From Limnohabitans sp. Hippo3 (GTDB lineage Bacteria; Pseudomonadota; Gammaproteobacteria; Burkholderiales; Burkholderiaceae_C): a stretch of 64,000 nt of DNA. Positions 25,508 to 34,722 of the stretch are shown here, piece after piece (position 1 is the stretch's first letter; each line of letters opens with the position of its first letter). Below the pieces are notes generated by a model. It was not told the DNA's origin. It did not search any database and worked only from the letters and a program-made list of their open reading frames with translations. The translations under genes and the position numbers were made by a program. The DNA is taken from NCBI RefSeq assembly GCF_003063665.1, contig NZ_NESF01000001.1, positions 310,001 through 374,000 on the forward strand. Reading direction: 5' to 3'.

Positions 25508-25535
25508 GAACGACCGTTCGTTTTTATGCATTGTA
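25508..25535 (-). promoter_or_regulatory. Promoter and TetR-type operator of the beta-oxidation unit
   Basis: A 5-bp-arm inverted repeat GAACG-AC-CGTTC (25508-25519) lies about 35 bases before the bifunctional gene start. A TACAAT -10-like hexamer (minus strand, 25530-25535) is just upstream of it. The form resembles operators of TetR regulators that repress fatty acid degradation and release on acyl-CoA. No such regulator is encoded in the window. Confidence 0.45.
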
Positions 25536-25540
25536 GACAT

Positions 25541-25588
25541 AAAAAACGGCCCGATTACAAAAATTTTGTCGCCACAGAGACGTGGGCC
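25541..25588 (-). terminator. Possible terminator of the Liv transporter unit
   Basis: Minus-strand GGCCC (25584-25588) and GGGCC (25548-25552) bracket a ~31-base structured loop and are followed by G and six T (25541-25546). The inner bases hold two small hairpins. This is plausible, not certain. Confidence 0.4.
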
Positions 25589-25595
25589 AAACCCA

Positions 25596-26291
25596 TCAAA
25601 CCTCCAGCCACTCCTTGCGGATGTAGCTGTTGGCGCGCAGCTCATCGGGTGTGCCCTGGAACACGATGGCACCGTGGCCCATGACCAAAGCCCGGTCCGA
25701 AATGCTCATGGCAATGGTCAGCTTTTGTTCGATCAGCAAGACCGAGACACCCCGTGATTTCAGGCTTTGCAGGTATTGCCCCACCAATTCCACGATTTTG
25801 GGGGCCAGGCCCTCGGTCGGCTCGTCGATGATGATGAGGTCCGGATCGCCCATCAAGGTACGGCACAGCGTGAGCATTTGCTGTTCGCCACCGGACAGGA
25901 CCCCGGCCTCGGTGTGCTCGCGCTCTTTGAGGCGCGGGAACATGGCGTACATGTCGTCAAACGACCAGCGACCGTTGTGGCCGCTGCGCTTTTGGCCCAG
26001 TTGCAGGTTCTGGTGCACCGTCAACTTGGGGAAGATGTCGCGGTTTTCTGGCACATAACCGATCCCCAAGTGAGCGATCTCATAGGCTTTTTTGCCCTGG
26101 ATCGACTGGCCTTTCCAGTCAATGCGGCCCTGGCACTCGACCAAGCCCATGATGGCCTTGGCCGTGGTGGAGCGGCCCGAGCCGTTGCGCCCGAGGAGCG
26201 CCACAATTTCGCCCTGCCCGACCTCGAAGCCCACACCATGCAGCACATGGCTCTTGCCGTAATAGGCGTGAAGGTTGTCTATCTGCAGCAT
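25596..26291 (-). CDS. livF: Branched-chain amino acid-type ABC transporter ATPase LivF
   Basis: A 231-residue ATPase of the HAAT family. Signature LSGGEQQML, Walker B DLIIIDEPTEGLAP and the LivF-type end are present. The Walker A loop reads GRNGSGRSTT, with Arg replacing the usual Lys. The ATG at 26291 overlaps the livG stop as TGATG, so coupled translation is likely; the TTG one codon earlier is less likely. It works with LivG, LivM, LivH and the binding protein. The Liv name covers importers for branched amino acids and also for other carboxylates. Confidence 0.93.
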   Translation of the reverse strand: MLQIDNLHAYYGKSHVLHGVGFEVGQGEIVALLGRNGSGRSTTAKAIMGLVECQGRIDWKGQSIQGKKAYEIAHLGIGYVPENRDIFPKLTVHQNLQLGQKRSGHNGRWSFDDMYAMFPRLKEREHTEAGVLSGGEQQMLTLCRTLMGDPDLIIIDEPTEGLAPKIVELVGQYLQSLKSRGVSVLLIEQKLTIAMSISDRALVMGHGAIVFQGTPDELRANSYIRKEWLEV

Positions 26292-27064
26292 CAATGGCCT
26301 CCTGCCTGACTGTCCGCCACCGGAGAGCCCAAATAGGCTTCCTGCACCTTGGCATTGGCCCGCACCGCGTCGGGGGTGTCGAAGGCGATGACTTCGCCGT
26401 ACACCACCACCGCGATTTTGTCGGCCAGCCCGAACACCACGCCCATGTCGTGCTCCACCGTGAGCAGGGTTTTGCCCACCGTGACCTCCTTGATGAGCTG
26501 GATGAAACGCGAGGTTTCGCTTTTGCTCATGCCGGCTGTGGGTTCGTCCAGCAAAATGACATCGGAGCCGCCCGCAATGGTCACGCCAATTTCCAGCGCG
26601 CGCTGCTCGGCATAGGTCAAGTTGACGGCCAGCACATCGCGCTTTTTATCCAGGTGGATCATCTCGAGCAATTCGTTCGTGCGATCGTTCGCGTCTTTCA
26701 GCCCCGAAAGGAACTTGAAGAAGGTGTACTTGTAGCCCAGGCTCCAGAGCACGGCGCAGCGCAGATTTTCAAACACGCTCAGCTTGGGGAAGATGTTGGT
26801 GATCTGAAAGCTGCGCGACAGCCCCATCCGGTTGATCTCGTAAGGCGTTTTGTGCTGAATGGCTTGGCCGTTGAGCAAAATATCGCCGCTGGTCGGGCCA
26901 AAGCGGCCGCTGATCAGGTTGAACAGCGTGGACTTGCCCGCGCCGTTGGGGCCGATCACCGCCACCCGTTCACCGGCCTGCACAGCCAGGTTCACGCCCC
27001 GGATGATTTCGGTCTTGCCGAAGTTCTTTCGGACGTCTTTGAGTTCAAGAGCGTAGGCACTCAT
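26291..27064 (-). CDS. livG: Branched-chain amino acid-type ABC transporter ATPase LivG
   Basis: A 257-residue ATPase partner of LivF. Walker A is GPNGAGKST with the normal Lys. The signature region is NLTYAEQRALEIG (LivG-like, lacking a strict LSGGQ), Walker B is DVILLDEPTAGM, and the H-loop is TVEHDMGVVF. Its start overlaps the livM stop (ATGA) and its stop overlaps livF. It powers the importer of this operon. Confidence 0.94.
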   Translation of the reverse strand: MSAYALELKDVRKNFGKTEIIRGVNLAVQAGERVAVIGPNGAGKSTLFNLISGRFGPTSGDILLNGQAIQHKTPYEINRMGLSRSFQITNIFPKLSVFENLRCAVLWSLGYKYTFFKFLSGLKDANDRTNELLEMIHLDKKRDVLAVNLTYAEQRALEIGVTIAGGSDVILLDEPTAGMSKSETSRFIQLIKEVTVGKTLLTVEHDMGVVFGLADKIAVVVYGEVIAFDTPDAVRANAKVQEAYLGSPVADSQAGGH

Positions 27065-28353
27065 ACTGCGGTCTCCCGGCGCTTGATTTCTTTTTCAATG
27101 TCGGTCTGGATCTCGCCCCAGTCGCGGGCAAACTGCCGACGCGCGAGCTCGAACAAACCCAGTCCCGTGAGCATGACAAAAGCCGAGCCGAACCAGCTGT
27201 CCAGGCTCTTGGCGTTCAACGTAGCCCCCATGAACTTGACGGTGTCACCCAAAGCCGAATTGAGCTGCAGGTGGTAGACCATCTCGATCATGGCCCCGGC
27301 CCCCGCGAGCATGACGATGGCGGTGAGGCCCAGGCCCAGGTAGCTGGTCCAGATCTGACGCAGCTTGCCGAATTTGGCCACCCGCAGGTTCATCATGATC
27401 AGGCTGGCGATGCCACCCGGGGCATACATGACCATGAACAGGAAAACCAGTCCCAGGTACAGCAACCAGGCCTTGGTAAGCTCCGACAGCAGCACAAAGG
27501 CGATGATCATCAAAATCGCGCCAATGATGGGGCCAAAGAAGAAGGTGGCACCCCCCAAGAAGGTGAACAGCAAATAAGCGCCCGAGCGCCCTGCTCCCAC
27601 CACTTCGGCCGTGACGATCTCGAAGTTGAGGGCGCCCAAACCGCCCGCGATGCCGGCAAAAAAGCCCGCGATGATGAAAGCGATGTAGCGCACGCGCTGG
27701 GTGTTGTAGCCGATGAACTCGACCCGTTCGGGGTTGTCACGCACCGCATTCAGGATGCGGCCCAGCGGCGTTTGAGTGAAGGCGTACATGAGCGCCACAC
27801 ACACAAAGGTGTAGACCGCAATCAGGTAATACACCTGAATTTGCGGACCGTAGGTGATGCCAAAGAAGGCTTCACCCGCCACACGGTTGCCCGACACGCC
27901 CGCCTCGCCCCCGAAAAACTCCGAGAACATGAGCGACATGGCAAACACCAGCTCGGCCACGCCCAGGGTGATCATGGCAAATGGCGTGCCCGACTTGCGG
28001 GTGGTGACCCAGCCGAGCAAAATGGCAAAGCCCATGCCCGCCACACCGCCCACAATGGGCAGCAGGCTGACGGGGATGTTGAGCTTGCCGCCACTGACCG
28101 CGTTCAGCGCATGAATGGCCATGTAGGAGCCCAGCCCGGTGTAGACAGCATGGCCAAAACTCAGCATGCCGCCCTGCCCCAACAGGATGTTGTAGGACAG
28201 GCAGGCAATGATGGCGATGCCCATTTGCGCCAACATGGTCACCGACAGGTTGCTGGTGAAAACCAAGGGGGCCAGGACCAGTACCAAGGCAAACAGGCTC
28301 CAGATGACCCAGCGGGCAACGTTGTAGGGTTTGAATTTGTAAACAGCAGCCAT
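27061..28353 (-). CDS. livM: Branched-chain amino acid-type ABC transporter permease LivM, C-terminally extended
   Basis: A 430-residue integral membrane permease with about ten hydrophobic segments. It has the family regions SYNILLGQGGMLSFGHAVYTGLG and the EAA-like loop TQTPLGRILNAVRDNPERVEFIG. After the usual end (~320 residues) it continues with two more hydrophobic stretches (around 340-365 and 390-405) and a charged tail IQTDIEKEIKRRETAV. It overlaps livG by ATGA and follows livH after a 3-base gap. Confidence 0.9.
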   Translation of the reverse strand: MAAVYKFKPYNVARWVIWSLFALVLVLAPLVFTSNLSVTMLAQMGIAIIACLSYNILLGQGGMLSFGHAVYTGLGSYMAIHALNAVSGGKLNIPVSLLPIVGGVAGMGFAILLGWVTTRKSGTPFAMITLGVAELVFAMSLMFSEFFGGEAGVSGNRVAGEAFFGITYGPQIQVYYLIAVYTFVCVALMYAFTQTPLGRILNAVRDNPERVEFIGYNTQRVRYIAFIIAGFFAGIAGGLGALNFEIVTAEVVGAGRSGAYLLFTFLGGATFFFGPIIGAILMIIAFVLLSELTKAWLLYLGLVFLFMVMYAPGGIASLIMMNLRVAKFGKLRQIWTSYLGLGLTAIVMLAGAGAMIEMVYHLQLNSALGDTVKFMGATLNAKSLDSWFGSAFVMLTGLGLFELARRQFARDWGEIQTDIEKEIKRRETAV

Positions 28354-28356
28354 GTC

Positions 28357-29391
28357 TTAACCCTCGCGTGTGCCCAAAAGACCCTTGGGCCGGAAGATCA
28401 GGATCAGCACCAAAAACAGATAAGGCAAGATGGGCGCGACCTGTGACAGCGTGAGCTTGGCAAAAGAGTTTTCCTGCGTGGCGGCCGACAAGGCCCAGCC
28501 CATGTCTTTGGCCAAGGTCAGGAAGGAGTAGTCAATGGCCACGGCAAAGGTCTGGATCACACCGATCAGCAAGGAAGCCAGGAAGGCCCCCGACAGCGAG
28601 CCCATGCCGCCCACCACCACGACCACGAAGATGACCGAGCCCACGGTCGCTGCCATGGCGGGCTCCGTCACGAAAGTGCTGCCGCCGATCACGCCTGCCA
28701 AACCGGCCAGGCCTGTGCCCGCACCAAACACCAGCATGAACACACGCGGCACATTGTGGCCCAAGGACTCCACCATTTCGGGATGGGTCAAGGCCGCCTG
28801 AATCACCAGACCAATGCGGGTGCGGGTGAGCAACAACCACAAGGACACCAGCATCAGCAAAGCCACCAGCATCATGAAGCCCCGGGTTGCGGGAAATGGC
28901 GAGCAAACCACACGCACTGCGGCGTCTGCGGCGCTGCACATCTCGGCAGGAGCGGCACCCCAGACCAGGCTCAGGCCGTTGACCGAATGGTTGATCAGGG
29001 TGAAGGCCGAGCTGCGCAAAATTTCGGGCGGCGGAAACTCCACCGCCGTGCGGCCCCAGACCAGTTGCACCAGCTCGAGCACCACATAAGACAGGCCAAA
29101 CGTGACCAGCAATTCGGGCACATGGCCAAAGGGGTGAACCTTGCGCAAGGTGACGCGCTCGAACACCGCACCGCAGGCACCCACCAACAGGGGGGCCACG
29201 ATCAGGGCGGGCCAGAAACCGATCCAGCCCGACAGGGTGTAGCCGAAATAGGCCCCGATCATGTAAAAGCTGGCGTGCGCGAAATTGAGCACGCCCATCA
29301 TGCTGAAAATCAGCGTCAGCCCGGAGCTGAGCATGAAGAGCAACAGCCCGTAACTGAGGCCATTGAGCATGGAGATGATGAAAAACTCCAT
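28357..29391 (-). CDS. livH: Branched-chain amino acid-type ABC transporter permease LivH
   Basis: A 344-residue multi-spanning permease. The N-terminus MEFFIISMLNGLSYGLLLFM and the GVLNFAHASFYMIGAYFG segment are LivH hallmarks, and TRTRIGLVIQAALTHPEMVESLG is the coupling loop. A loop of about 50 residues around 135-185 (containing PPPEILRSSAF and two Cys) is larger than usual and would face the periplasm. ATG 29391 is chosen because it starts the family N-terminus, with GGAAAG upstream; the ATG at 29466 adds an untypical leader. Confidence 0.92.
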   Translation of the reverse strand: MEFFIISMLNGLSYGLLLFMLSSGLTLIFSMMGVLNFAHASFYMIGAYFGYTLSGWIGFWPALIVAPLLVGACGAVFERVTLRKVHPFGHVPELLVTFGLSYVVLELVQLVWGRTAVEFPPPEILRSSAFTLINHSVNGLSLVWGAAPAEMCSAADAAVRVVCSPFPATRGFMMLVALLMLVSLWLLLTRTRIGLVIQAALTHPEMVESLGHNVPRVFMLVFGAGTGLAGLAGVIGGSTFVTEPAMAATVGSVIFVVVVVGGMGSLSGAFLASLLIGVIQTFAVAIDYSFLTLAKDMGWALSAATQENSFAKLTLSQVAPILPYLFLVLILIFRPKGLLGTREG

Positions 29392-29486
29392 AAGAAACTT
29401 TCCAGGCCTTTTTTGGCCTAACTGCGTTACCGAAAGTGGTTTTAAAAACTCAAAACCGAACCACACACCAAGAGCTTGAAGCCCAT

Positions 29487-29519
29487 AAAAAAGCCCGACG
29501 AACCTGACGTTGATCGGGC
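29487..29519 (-). terminator. Terminator/attenuator between binding-protein gene and livH
   Basis: GCCCGA (29493-29498) and TCGGGC (29514-29519) form a 6-bp stem with six T after it on the minus strand. It lies within the 202-base gap. Partial read-through would give excess binding protein over permease. Confidence 0.75.
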
Positions 29520-29593
29520 CTGGACCCTATCGGCTCGCGCAGTTCAGGCCCATAGGCCCGCGCTGCGCAAGACTGACCGACAATCGTCGCCCG

Positions 29594-30826
29594 TTAACCG
29601 GGGCGCTTCATCTGGCAGCTGGTGGGTGTGCTGGACACGTACGAAGGAAACTCCTTGACGGGGGCCAGCGTCATGCCCGTGTTCTCGGGGCTGTAGGGGT
29701 ATTTCTTGTCGGCTTTCTGCCAGACGGTCATCCACAGCGGCTGCTGCAGCTGGTGGTCGGCCTTGCGGATTTCCACATCGCCGTGGTAGCTCTTGAACTT
29801 CAGGCCCGACATGGCGGCCGCCACCTTGACCGGATCGGTCGACTTGGCCTTGGCCATGGCTTCACCTAGGGCGCTGTAAATCGAGATCACCGAGCCCGTG
29901 TAGAAGTCGTCGTTGAACTTGGTCTTGAACTCCGCCATCCACTTGCCCATCTCGCCACCCATGTTGTAGTGGTTGTACGAAATCTGGTAAACGCGGCCTG
30001 CACCGCCCTGACCCAAGGCCGTGGGCGTGCCCGTCACACCCGTGTAGTAGGTGTAGAACTTGCCGTTGTAGCCGCCTTCGTTGGCCGCCTTGACCAGCAG
30101 CGCCAGGTCAGAACCCCAGTTGCCGGTGATCACGGTGTCGGCGCCCGAGGCCTTGATCTTGGCGATGTAGGGCGAGAAGTCACGCACTTGCGCCAAGGGG
30201 TGCAGGTCTTCACCCACGATTTGCACGTCGGGGCGCTTGCGGGCCAGGTTTTCCTTGGCGAACTTGGCGACCTGGTGGCCATGAGAGTAGTTCTGGTTGA
30301 ACAGGTAGACCTTCTTGATGTCCTTGTCGTCTTTCATGAAGGTGGTCATGGCCTCGATCTTCATCGAGGTGTCGGCATCAAAGCGGAAGTGCCAGTAGCT
30401 GCACTTGCTGTTGGTGAAGTCGGGGTCCACGGCCGAGTGGTTCAGGAAGATGATTTCCTTGCCGGGGTTGCGCTCGTTGTGCTTGTTCACGGCTTCGATC
30501 AGGGCACCCGCCACCGACGAACCGTTGCCTTGGGTAATGTAGCGCACGCCCTGGTCCATCGCGGCCTTGAGCGCGTTCAGGCTTTCTGCCGGGCTCAACT
30601 TGTTGTCAATGCCAATCACCTCGAACTTGACACCCGCCGGGTTGGTCTTGCTGAACTTTTCAGCAAAGAACTGGAAGCTCTTGAGCTGGTTGCTGCCCAC
30701 AGGGGCCATCAAACCGGACAAGGGATCGATCCAGGCAATTTTGACGGTTTCGCCCTTTTGCGCATAAGCGCCAAGGGAGCAAGCGGCCAAAGCGGCGGCG
30801 GCGATCAAACGGGTGGTGGTTTTCAT
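29594..30826 (-). CDS. ABC transporter substrate-binding protein (LivK-like)
   Basis: A 410-residue periplasmic type I binding protein. A signal peptide (MKTTTRLIAAAALAACSLGAYAQ, about 23 residues) is followed by KIAWIDPLSGLMAPVG and the Leu/Ile/Val-binding fold (GNGSSVAGALIEAVNKHN, FLNHSAVDPDFTNSKCSYWHFR, VYLFNQNYSHGHQ). It captures the substrate for the LivHMGF importer. A GGAG precedes the ATG. The neighbouring acyl-CoA ligase and beta-oxidation genes suggest a carboxylic-acid ligand rather than leucine, but no ligand residue can be read by eye. Confidence 0.93.
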   Translation of the reverse strand: MKTTTRLIAAAALAACSLGAYAQKGETVKIAWIDPLSGLMAPVGSNQLKSFQFFAEKFSKTNPAGVKFEVIGIDNKLSPAESLNALKAAMDQGVRYITQGNGSSVAGALIEAVNKHNERNPGKEIIFLNHSAVDPDFTNSKCSYWHFRFDADTSMKIEAMTTFMKDDKDIKKVYLFNQNYSHGHQVAKFAKENLARKRPDVQIVGEDLHPLAQVRDFSPYIAKIKASGADTVITGNWGSDLALLVKAANEGGYNGKFYTYYTGVTGTPTALGQGGAGRVYQISYNHYNMGGEMGKWMAEFKTKFNDDFYTGSVISIYSALGEAMAKAKSTDPVKVAAAMSGLKFKSYHGDVEIRKADHQLQQPLWMTVWQKADKKYPYSPENTGMTLAPVKEFPSYVSSTPTSCQMKRPG

Positions 30827-30915
30827 TCAAGGTCTCCTGCGTTGTGAATCAGAACAAGTTCAGCGTAACCGCTGTGGGGCTGAAAAGGCTCGGGGTTTGC
30901 CCCTAAGGCATATCA

Positions 30916-30940
30916 CCCGCGCGACTTGAATGCGCGCGGG
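30916..30940. terminator. GC hairpin after the acyl-CoA ligase gene
   Basis: CCCGCGCG (30916-30923) and CGCGCGGG (30933-30940) form an 8-bp stem with a 9-base loop, 12 bases after the ligase stop. There is no T-run; it may be an attenuator or a pause site. Confidence 0.35.
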
Positions 30941-30951
30941 CTTGATGCGCA

Positions 30952-32580
30952 TCAAAGGCCGGGCAGCTTGTAGTCGGCCAGTTGCTCGCGCAAACGGGTC
31001 TTGAGCATCTTGCCGGTGCCACCCAAAGGGATGGCATCGACAAAGACCACATCGTCCGGGATCTGCCACTTGGCGGTCTTGCCTTCATAGAAAGCAATCA
31101 ACTCTTCGCGGCTGACTTCTGCGCCGGGCTTTTTGACCACGCACACAATCGGACGCTCGTCCCATTTGGGGTGGCGCATGCCGATGCAAGCGGCCATGGC
31201 CACCGCCGGGTGCGCCATGGCGATGTTTTCCACGTCGATTGAACTGATCCATTCGCCGCCGGATTTGATGACGTCCTTGCTGCGGTCGGTGATCTGCATG
31301 AAGCCATCGGCGTCAATCGTGGCCACATCGCCCGTGGGGAACCAGCCGTCCACCAGCGGGTTGCCGCCTTCCTGCTTGAAATAGGAAGCGATCACCCAAG
31401 GGCCTTTGACCAGCAGGTCGCCAGCAGCCTTGCCGTCGTGTGGCAAAGCACGGCCTTCGGCGTCCACGATCTTCATGTCGATGCCGAAGATGCAGCGGCC
31501 TTGCTTCATGCGCAGCTTCATCTGCTGCTCGGCAGGCAGGCGCAGGTGCTTGTTTTTCAGGGTGCAGACCGTACCCAGCGGGCTGAGCTCGGTCATGCCC
31601 CAGGCGTGCAGCACGTCCACGTTGTAGTCCTGGCGGAAGGCATCGATCATGGCGGGCGGGCAGGCCGAGCCGCCGATCACGGTGCGGTTCAAGGTGCTGA
31701 ATTTCAGGCCTGCAGGCTTCATGTGGCCCAGCAGCATTTGCCACACGGTGGGCACACCCGCGGCAAAGGTCACGCCTTCGGCTTCGATCAGCTCGTACAC
31801 CGATTTGCCGTCGAGCGCCGGACCGGGGAACACCAATTTGGCACCCGCCATGGCCGCACTGTAGGGGATGCCCCAGGCGTTGACGTGGAACATGGGCACC
31901 ACGGGCAGGATCGCGTCACGCGCCGAGATGCACATCGAGTCGGGCAAGGCGGCGGCGTAAGCGTGCAGCACGGTGGAGCGGTGGCTGTACAGAGCGCCCT
32001 TGGGGTTACCGGTGGTGCCACTGGTGTAGCAGAGGCTGCAGGCGGTGTTTTCATCGAGCTGGGGCCAGCTGTAGGTGCTGGGCTGCTGGCCCATCCAGGC
32101 CTCGTAGCTCACCAAATTGGGGATACCGGTGCCCTCGGGCAGTTTGTCCGCGTCGCACAGCGCCACGTACTGGGTCACGGTCTTGCAATGCGCGTGCAGG
32201 GCCTGCACCAGGGGCAAAAAGGTCATGTCAAAGCACAGGACCTGGTCTTCGGCGTGGTTGGCGATCCAGGCCATCTGCTCGGGGTGCAGGCGCGGGTTGA
32301 TGGTGTGCAGCACACGGCCCGAGCCGCTCACGCCGAAGTACAGTTCCAGGTGGCGGTAACCGTTCCAGGCCAGCGTGGCGATGCGGGCGCCTTGCGGCAT
32401 TTTTTGCGCATCCAGCGCGTTGGCCACCTGGCGCGAGCGACGGGCCACGTCGGCCCAAGCGTAGCGGTGGATGTCGCCCTCCACGCGGCGCGAGACGATC
32501 TCGCTGTCGCCATGGTGTTTCTCGGCAAAGTCGATCAGTGAAGAAATCAGCAGCGATTGCTGTTGCATCAGTCCCAGCAT
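30952..32580 (-). CDS. Acyl-CoA synthetase (AMP-forming), DmdB-like
   Basis: A 542-residue ANL-superfamily ligase that activates a carboxylic acid to its acyl-CoA. Motifs: [17 protein letters not shown] (AMP binding), [22 protein letters not shown] with the conserved Asp, and a C-terminal GGTGKMLKT with the catalytic Lys region. The start [18 protein letters not shown] resembles ligases related to 3-(methylthio)propionyl-CoA ligase (DmdB) and medium-chain ligases. GGAG lies 5 bases before ATG 32580. It is upstream of the Liv genes in the same direction, so it likely acts on the imported substrate. Confidence 0.93.
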   Translation of the reverse strand: MLGLMQQQSLLISSLIDFAEKHHGDSEIVSRRVEGDIHRYAWADVARRSRQVANALDAQKMPQGARIATLAWNGYRHLELYFGVSGSGRVLHTINPRLHPEQMAWIANHAEDQVLCFDMTFLPLVQALHAHCKTVTQYVALCDADKLPEGTGIPNLVSYEAWMGQQPSTYSWPQLDENTACSLCYTSGTTGNPKGALYSHRSTVLHAYAAALPDSMCISARDAILPVVPMFHVNAWGIPYSAAMAGAKLVFPGPALDGKSVYELIEAEGVTFAAGVPTVWQMLLGHMKPAGLKFSTLNRTVIGGSACPPAMIDAFRQDYNVDVLHAWGMTELSPLGTVCTLKNKHLRLPAEQQMKLRMKQGRCIFGIDMKIVDAEGRALPHDGKAAGDLLVKGPWVIASYFKQEGGNPLVDGWFPTGDVATIDADGFMQITDRSKDVIKSGGEWISSIDVENIAMAHPAVAMAACIGMRHPKWDERPIVCVVKKPGAEVSREELIAFYEGKTAKWQIPDDVVFVDAIPLGGTGKMLKTRLREQLADYKLPGL

Positions 32581-32698
32581 GGGTTCTCCTGTCAGAGGGG
32601 TTGTTCTTGAACGAATCATTGTGCACCCGAGTGGGACACCGTCCGGCCTGAAAACCCGTCATAAAACCCGCAATTACCCGGGTGCTTGTCAAGGGCGT

Positions 32699-32704
32699 GA
32701 CAAT
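32699..32704 (+). promoter_or_regulatory. -10 box of selO, leaderless layout
   Basis: GACAAT ends 6 bases before the selO ATG (32711), with no Shine-Dalgarno in between (CTGTTC). Confidence 0.4.
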
Positions 32705-32710
32705 CTGTTC

Positions 32711-34273
32711 ATGTCATCTGCCCCTTTGGAAACCCATGCCTGCCCTCACCACGCAAATCCACCCCACGATTTGCCCGTGCTGGACTGGACCCACCGCCTG
32801 ACCCAACTGGGGCCCCGTTTTTTCACACCGCTGCAGCCCACCCCCGTGGCCGCGCCGCGCTGGGCCGCCCGCAACGAGGCCTTGCGCACCGAACTGGGCT
32901 GGCCCGCCGAGCTGTTTGACGACGACCACCTGCAAGCCTTTGCGGGCAACGCACTCATGGTCGGCTCCCAGCCGCTGGCCACGGTCTACAGCGGGCACCA
33001 ATTCGGGCAATGGGCCGGGCAGCTGGGCGACGGGCGGGCCATCTGGCTGGGCGAAGCCGCGTCTCAACTGGGTCCGCAGGAAATCCAGCTCAAAGGTGCA
33101 GGCCGCACGCCCTACTCGCGCGGCGGCGATGGCCGGGCCGTGCTGCGATCGAGCATCCGCGAGTATTTGTGCAGCGAGGCCATGCACGGCCTGGGCATAC
33201 CCACCACCCGGGCGCTGTGCCTGGTGGCATCGCCCGAGCCGGTGCGGCGCGAAACCTTAGAGAGCGCCGCCGTTGTGGCGCGGGTGGCCCCGAGCTTTTT
33301 ACGCTTTGGGCACTTCGAACATTTTTCGGCTCAGGGCGACACCGACAGCCTGCGCACCCTGGCCGACCATGCCATCGCCCACCACATGCCCGAGTGCAAG
33401 GAGCGGGCCGAGCGGTGGCAGGGCAATGTTTACGCGGCTTTGCTCGACGAAGTGCAGGAGCGCACCGCCAAATTGTTGGCGCGATGGCAGGCTGTGGGCT
33501 TTTGTCACGGCGTGATGAACACCGACAACATGAGCCTCTTGGGACTGACCATCGACTACGGCCCCTTCCAGTTCATGGACGGCTTTGACCCCGGCCACAT
33601 CTGCAACCACTCGGACCCCCAGGGGCGTTATGCCTATGGACGCCAGCCGAACGTGGCGTACTGGAATTTGTACTGCCTGGCGCAGGCGCTGGCCCCTTTG
33701 ATCGATGACCACGATATGACGCTGCAGGTGCTCGAGGGCTACAAGACTTTGTTCCCCCGCTACCTGGGCGACGCCATGCGGGCCAAACTGGGCCTGACGG
33801 GGACACTGGCGCCCGAATCCGAGCGCGAAGCCGACTGGACGCTGGTCGAAGACGTGATGCAGCTCATGGCGGCCGAAAAAGTGGACTTCACCCTGTTTTG
33901 GCGGCAACTGAGCCAAGCGGTGGTGCAGCAGTCGCAAGCCACCACGCTGACCGATGCGGGCTGGAGCGCGGTGACCGACCTGGTGCTGGATCGCCCTCGC
34001 CTGCTGGCCTGCCTCGAACGCTACACCGCCCGCGCTGGCCACGCCCACTTTGCGGCCATGGGCCAGCAGATGCTGCGCACCAACCCCAAGTTTGTGCTGC
34101 GCAACCACCTGGCCGAGATCGCCATTCGCCAGGCCCAAGCGGACGACTTCTCGGAAATCAACACCCTGCACACCTTGTTAAAGTCGCCTTTCGACGAGCA
34201 CCCGGGCTTTGAGGCCTATGCCGACTTGCCGCCCGACTGGGCGGGTCAACTGGAAATCAGCTGTTCATCATGA
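32711..34273 (+). CDS. selO: Protein adenylyltransferase SelO (YdiU)
   Basis: A 520-residue pseudokinase that transfers AMP from ATP to Ser/Thr/Tyr of proteins, linked to redox stress. Motifs: [46 protein letters not shown] (metal-binding Asn) and [14 protein letters not shown] (metal-binding Asp). Bacterial SelO often has a C-terminal Cys; here the end is ISCSS, so Cys takes the position of the eukaryotic selenocysteine. The ATG at 32711 fits the family start; upstream frame lies in the divergent ligase gene. It overlaps msrB by ATGA. Confidence 0.94.
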   Translation: MSSAPLETHACPHHANPPHDLPVLDWTHRLTQLGPRFFTPLQPTPVAAPRWAARNEALRTELGWPAELFDDDHLQAFAGNALMVGSQPLATVYSGHQFGQWAGQLGDGRAIWLGEAASQLGPQEIQLKGAGRTPYSRGGDGRAVLRSSIREYLCSEAMHGLGIPTTRALCLVASPEPVRRETLESAAVVARVAPSFLRFGHFEHFSAQGDTDSLRTLADHAIAHHMPECKERAERWQGNVYAALLDEVQERTAKLLARWQAVGFCHGVMNTDNMSLLGLTIDYGPFQFMDGFDPGHICNHSDPQGRYAYGRQPNVAYWNLYCLAQALAPLIDDHDMTLQVLEGYKTLFPRYLGDAMRAKLGLTGTLAPESEREADWTLVEDVMQLMAAEKVDFTLFWRQLSQAVVQQSQATTLTDAGWSAVTDLVLDRPRLLACLERYTARAGHAHFAAMGQQMLRTNPKFVLRNHLAEIAIRQAQADDFSEINTLHTLLKSPFDEHPGFEAYADLPPDWAGQLEISCSS

Positions 34274-34677
34274 GCCAGATCACCAAAACCGAACAAGAGT
34301 GGCGCGAGCTGCTGGCCGCCAAAGGCGCCGAGCCTGTGGCCTATGCCGTCACCCGCCAAGCGGCCACCGAGCGGCCCTTCACCGGCAAATACGAGGGTCA
34401 TTGGTCCAGCGGCATTTACCGCTGCATCTGCTGCGACGCCGAGCTGTTCAAGTCGGACACCAAGTTTGACGCAGGCTGCGGCTGGCCGAGCTTTTACCAG
34501 GCAGCTTCCGAATGGGCCATCGAAGAGCGCGTGGACTTGAGCCACGGCATGCGCCGGGTGGAGACGGTGTGCGCCCAGTGCGGCGCGCACCTGGGCCATG
34601 TGTTCGAAGACGGCCCGGCCCCCACGGGCCTGCGCTACTGCATGAACTCGGCTTCGTTAGACTTCGAGCCTTCCTGA
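34270..34677 (+). CDS. msrB: Peptide-methionine (R)-S-oxide reductase MsrB
   Basis: A 135-residue repair enzyme for methionine-R-sulfoxide in proteins. Zinc-binding CxxC pairs are CICC and CAQC, and the catalytic Cys is in [16 protein letters not shown] and [16 protein letters not shown] are family signatures. It starts on the selO stop (ATGA), so it is translationally coupled. The pairing with SelO, itself implicated in redox control, suggests a joint oxidative-stress unit. Confidence 0.96.
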   Translation: MSQITKTEQEWRELLAAKGAEPVAYAVTRQAATERPFTGKYEGHWSSGIYRCICCDAELFKSDTKFDAGCGWPSFYQAASEWAIEERVDLSHGMRRVETVCAQCGAHLGHVFEDGPAPTGLRYCMNSASLDFEPS

Positions 34678-34722
34678 CCGACCCCAGCGGCGCACGCTGT
34701 GCGTCGCCAACGCCCCCATTTC

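Noticed and set aside
23319-25757. Long plus-strand open frame (812 codons) opposite the bifunctional beta-oxidation gene
   Set aside because: It is the antisense frame of a well-supported enzyme gene, with no homology or start signal.
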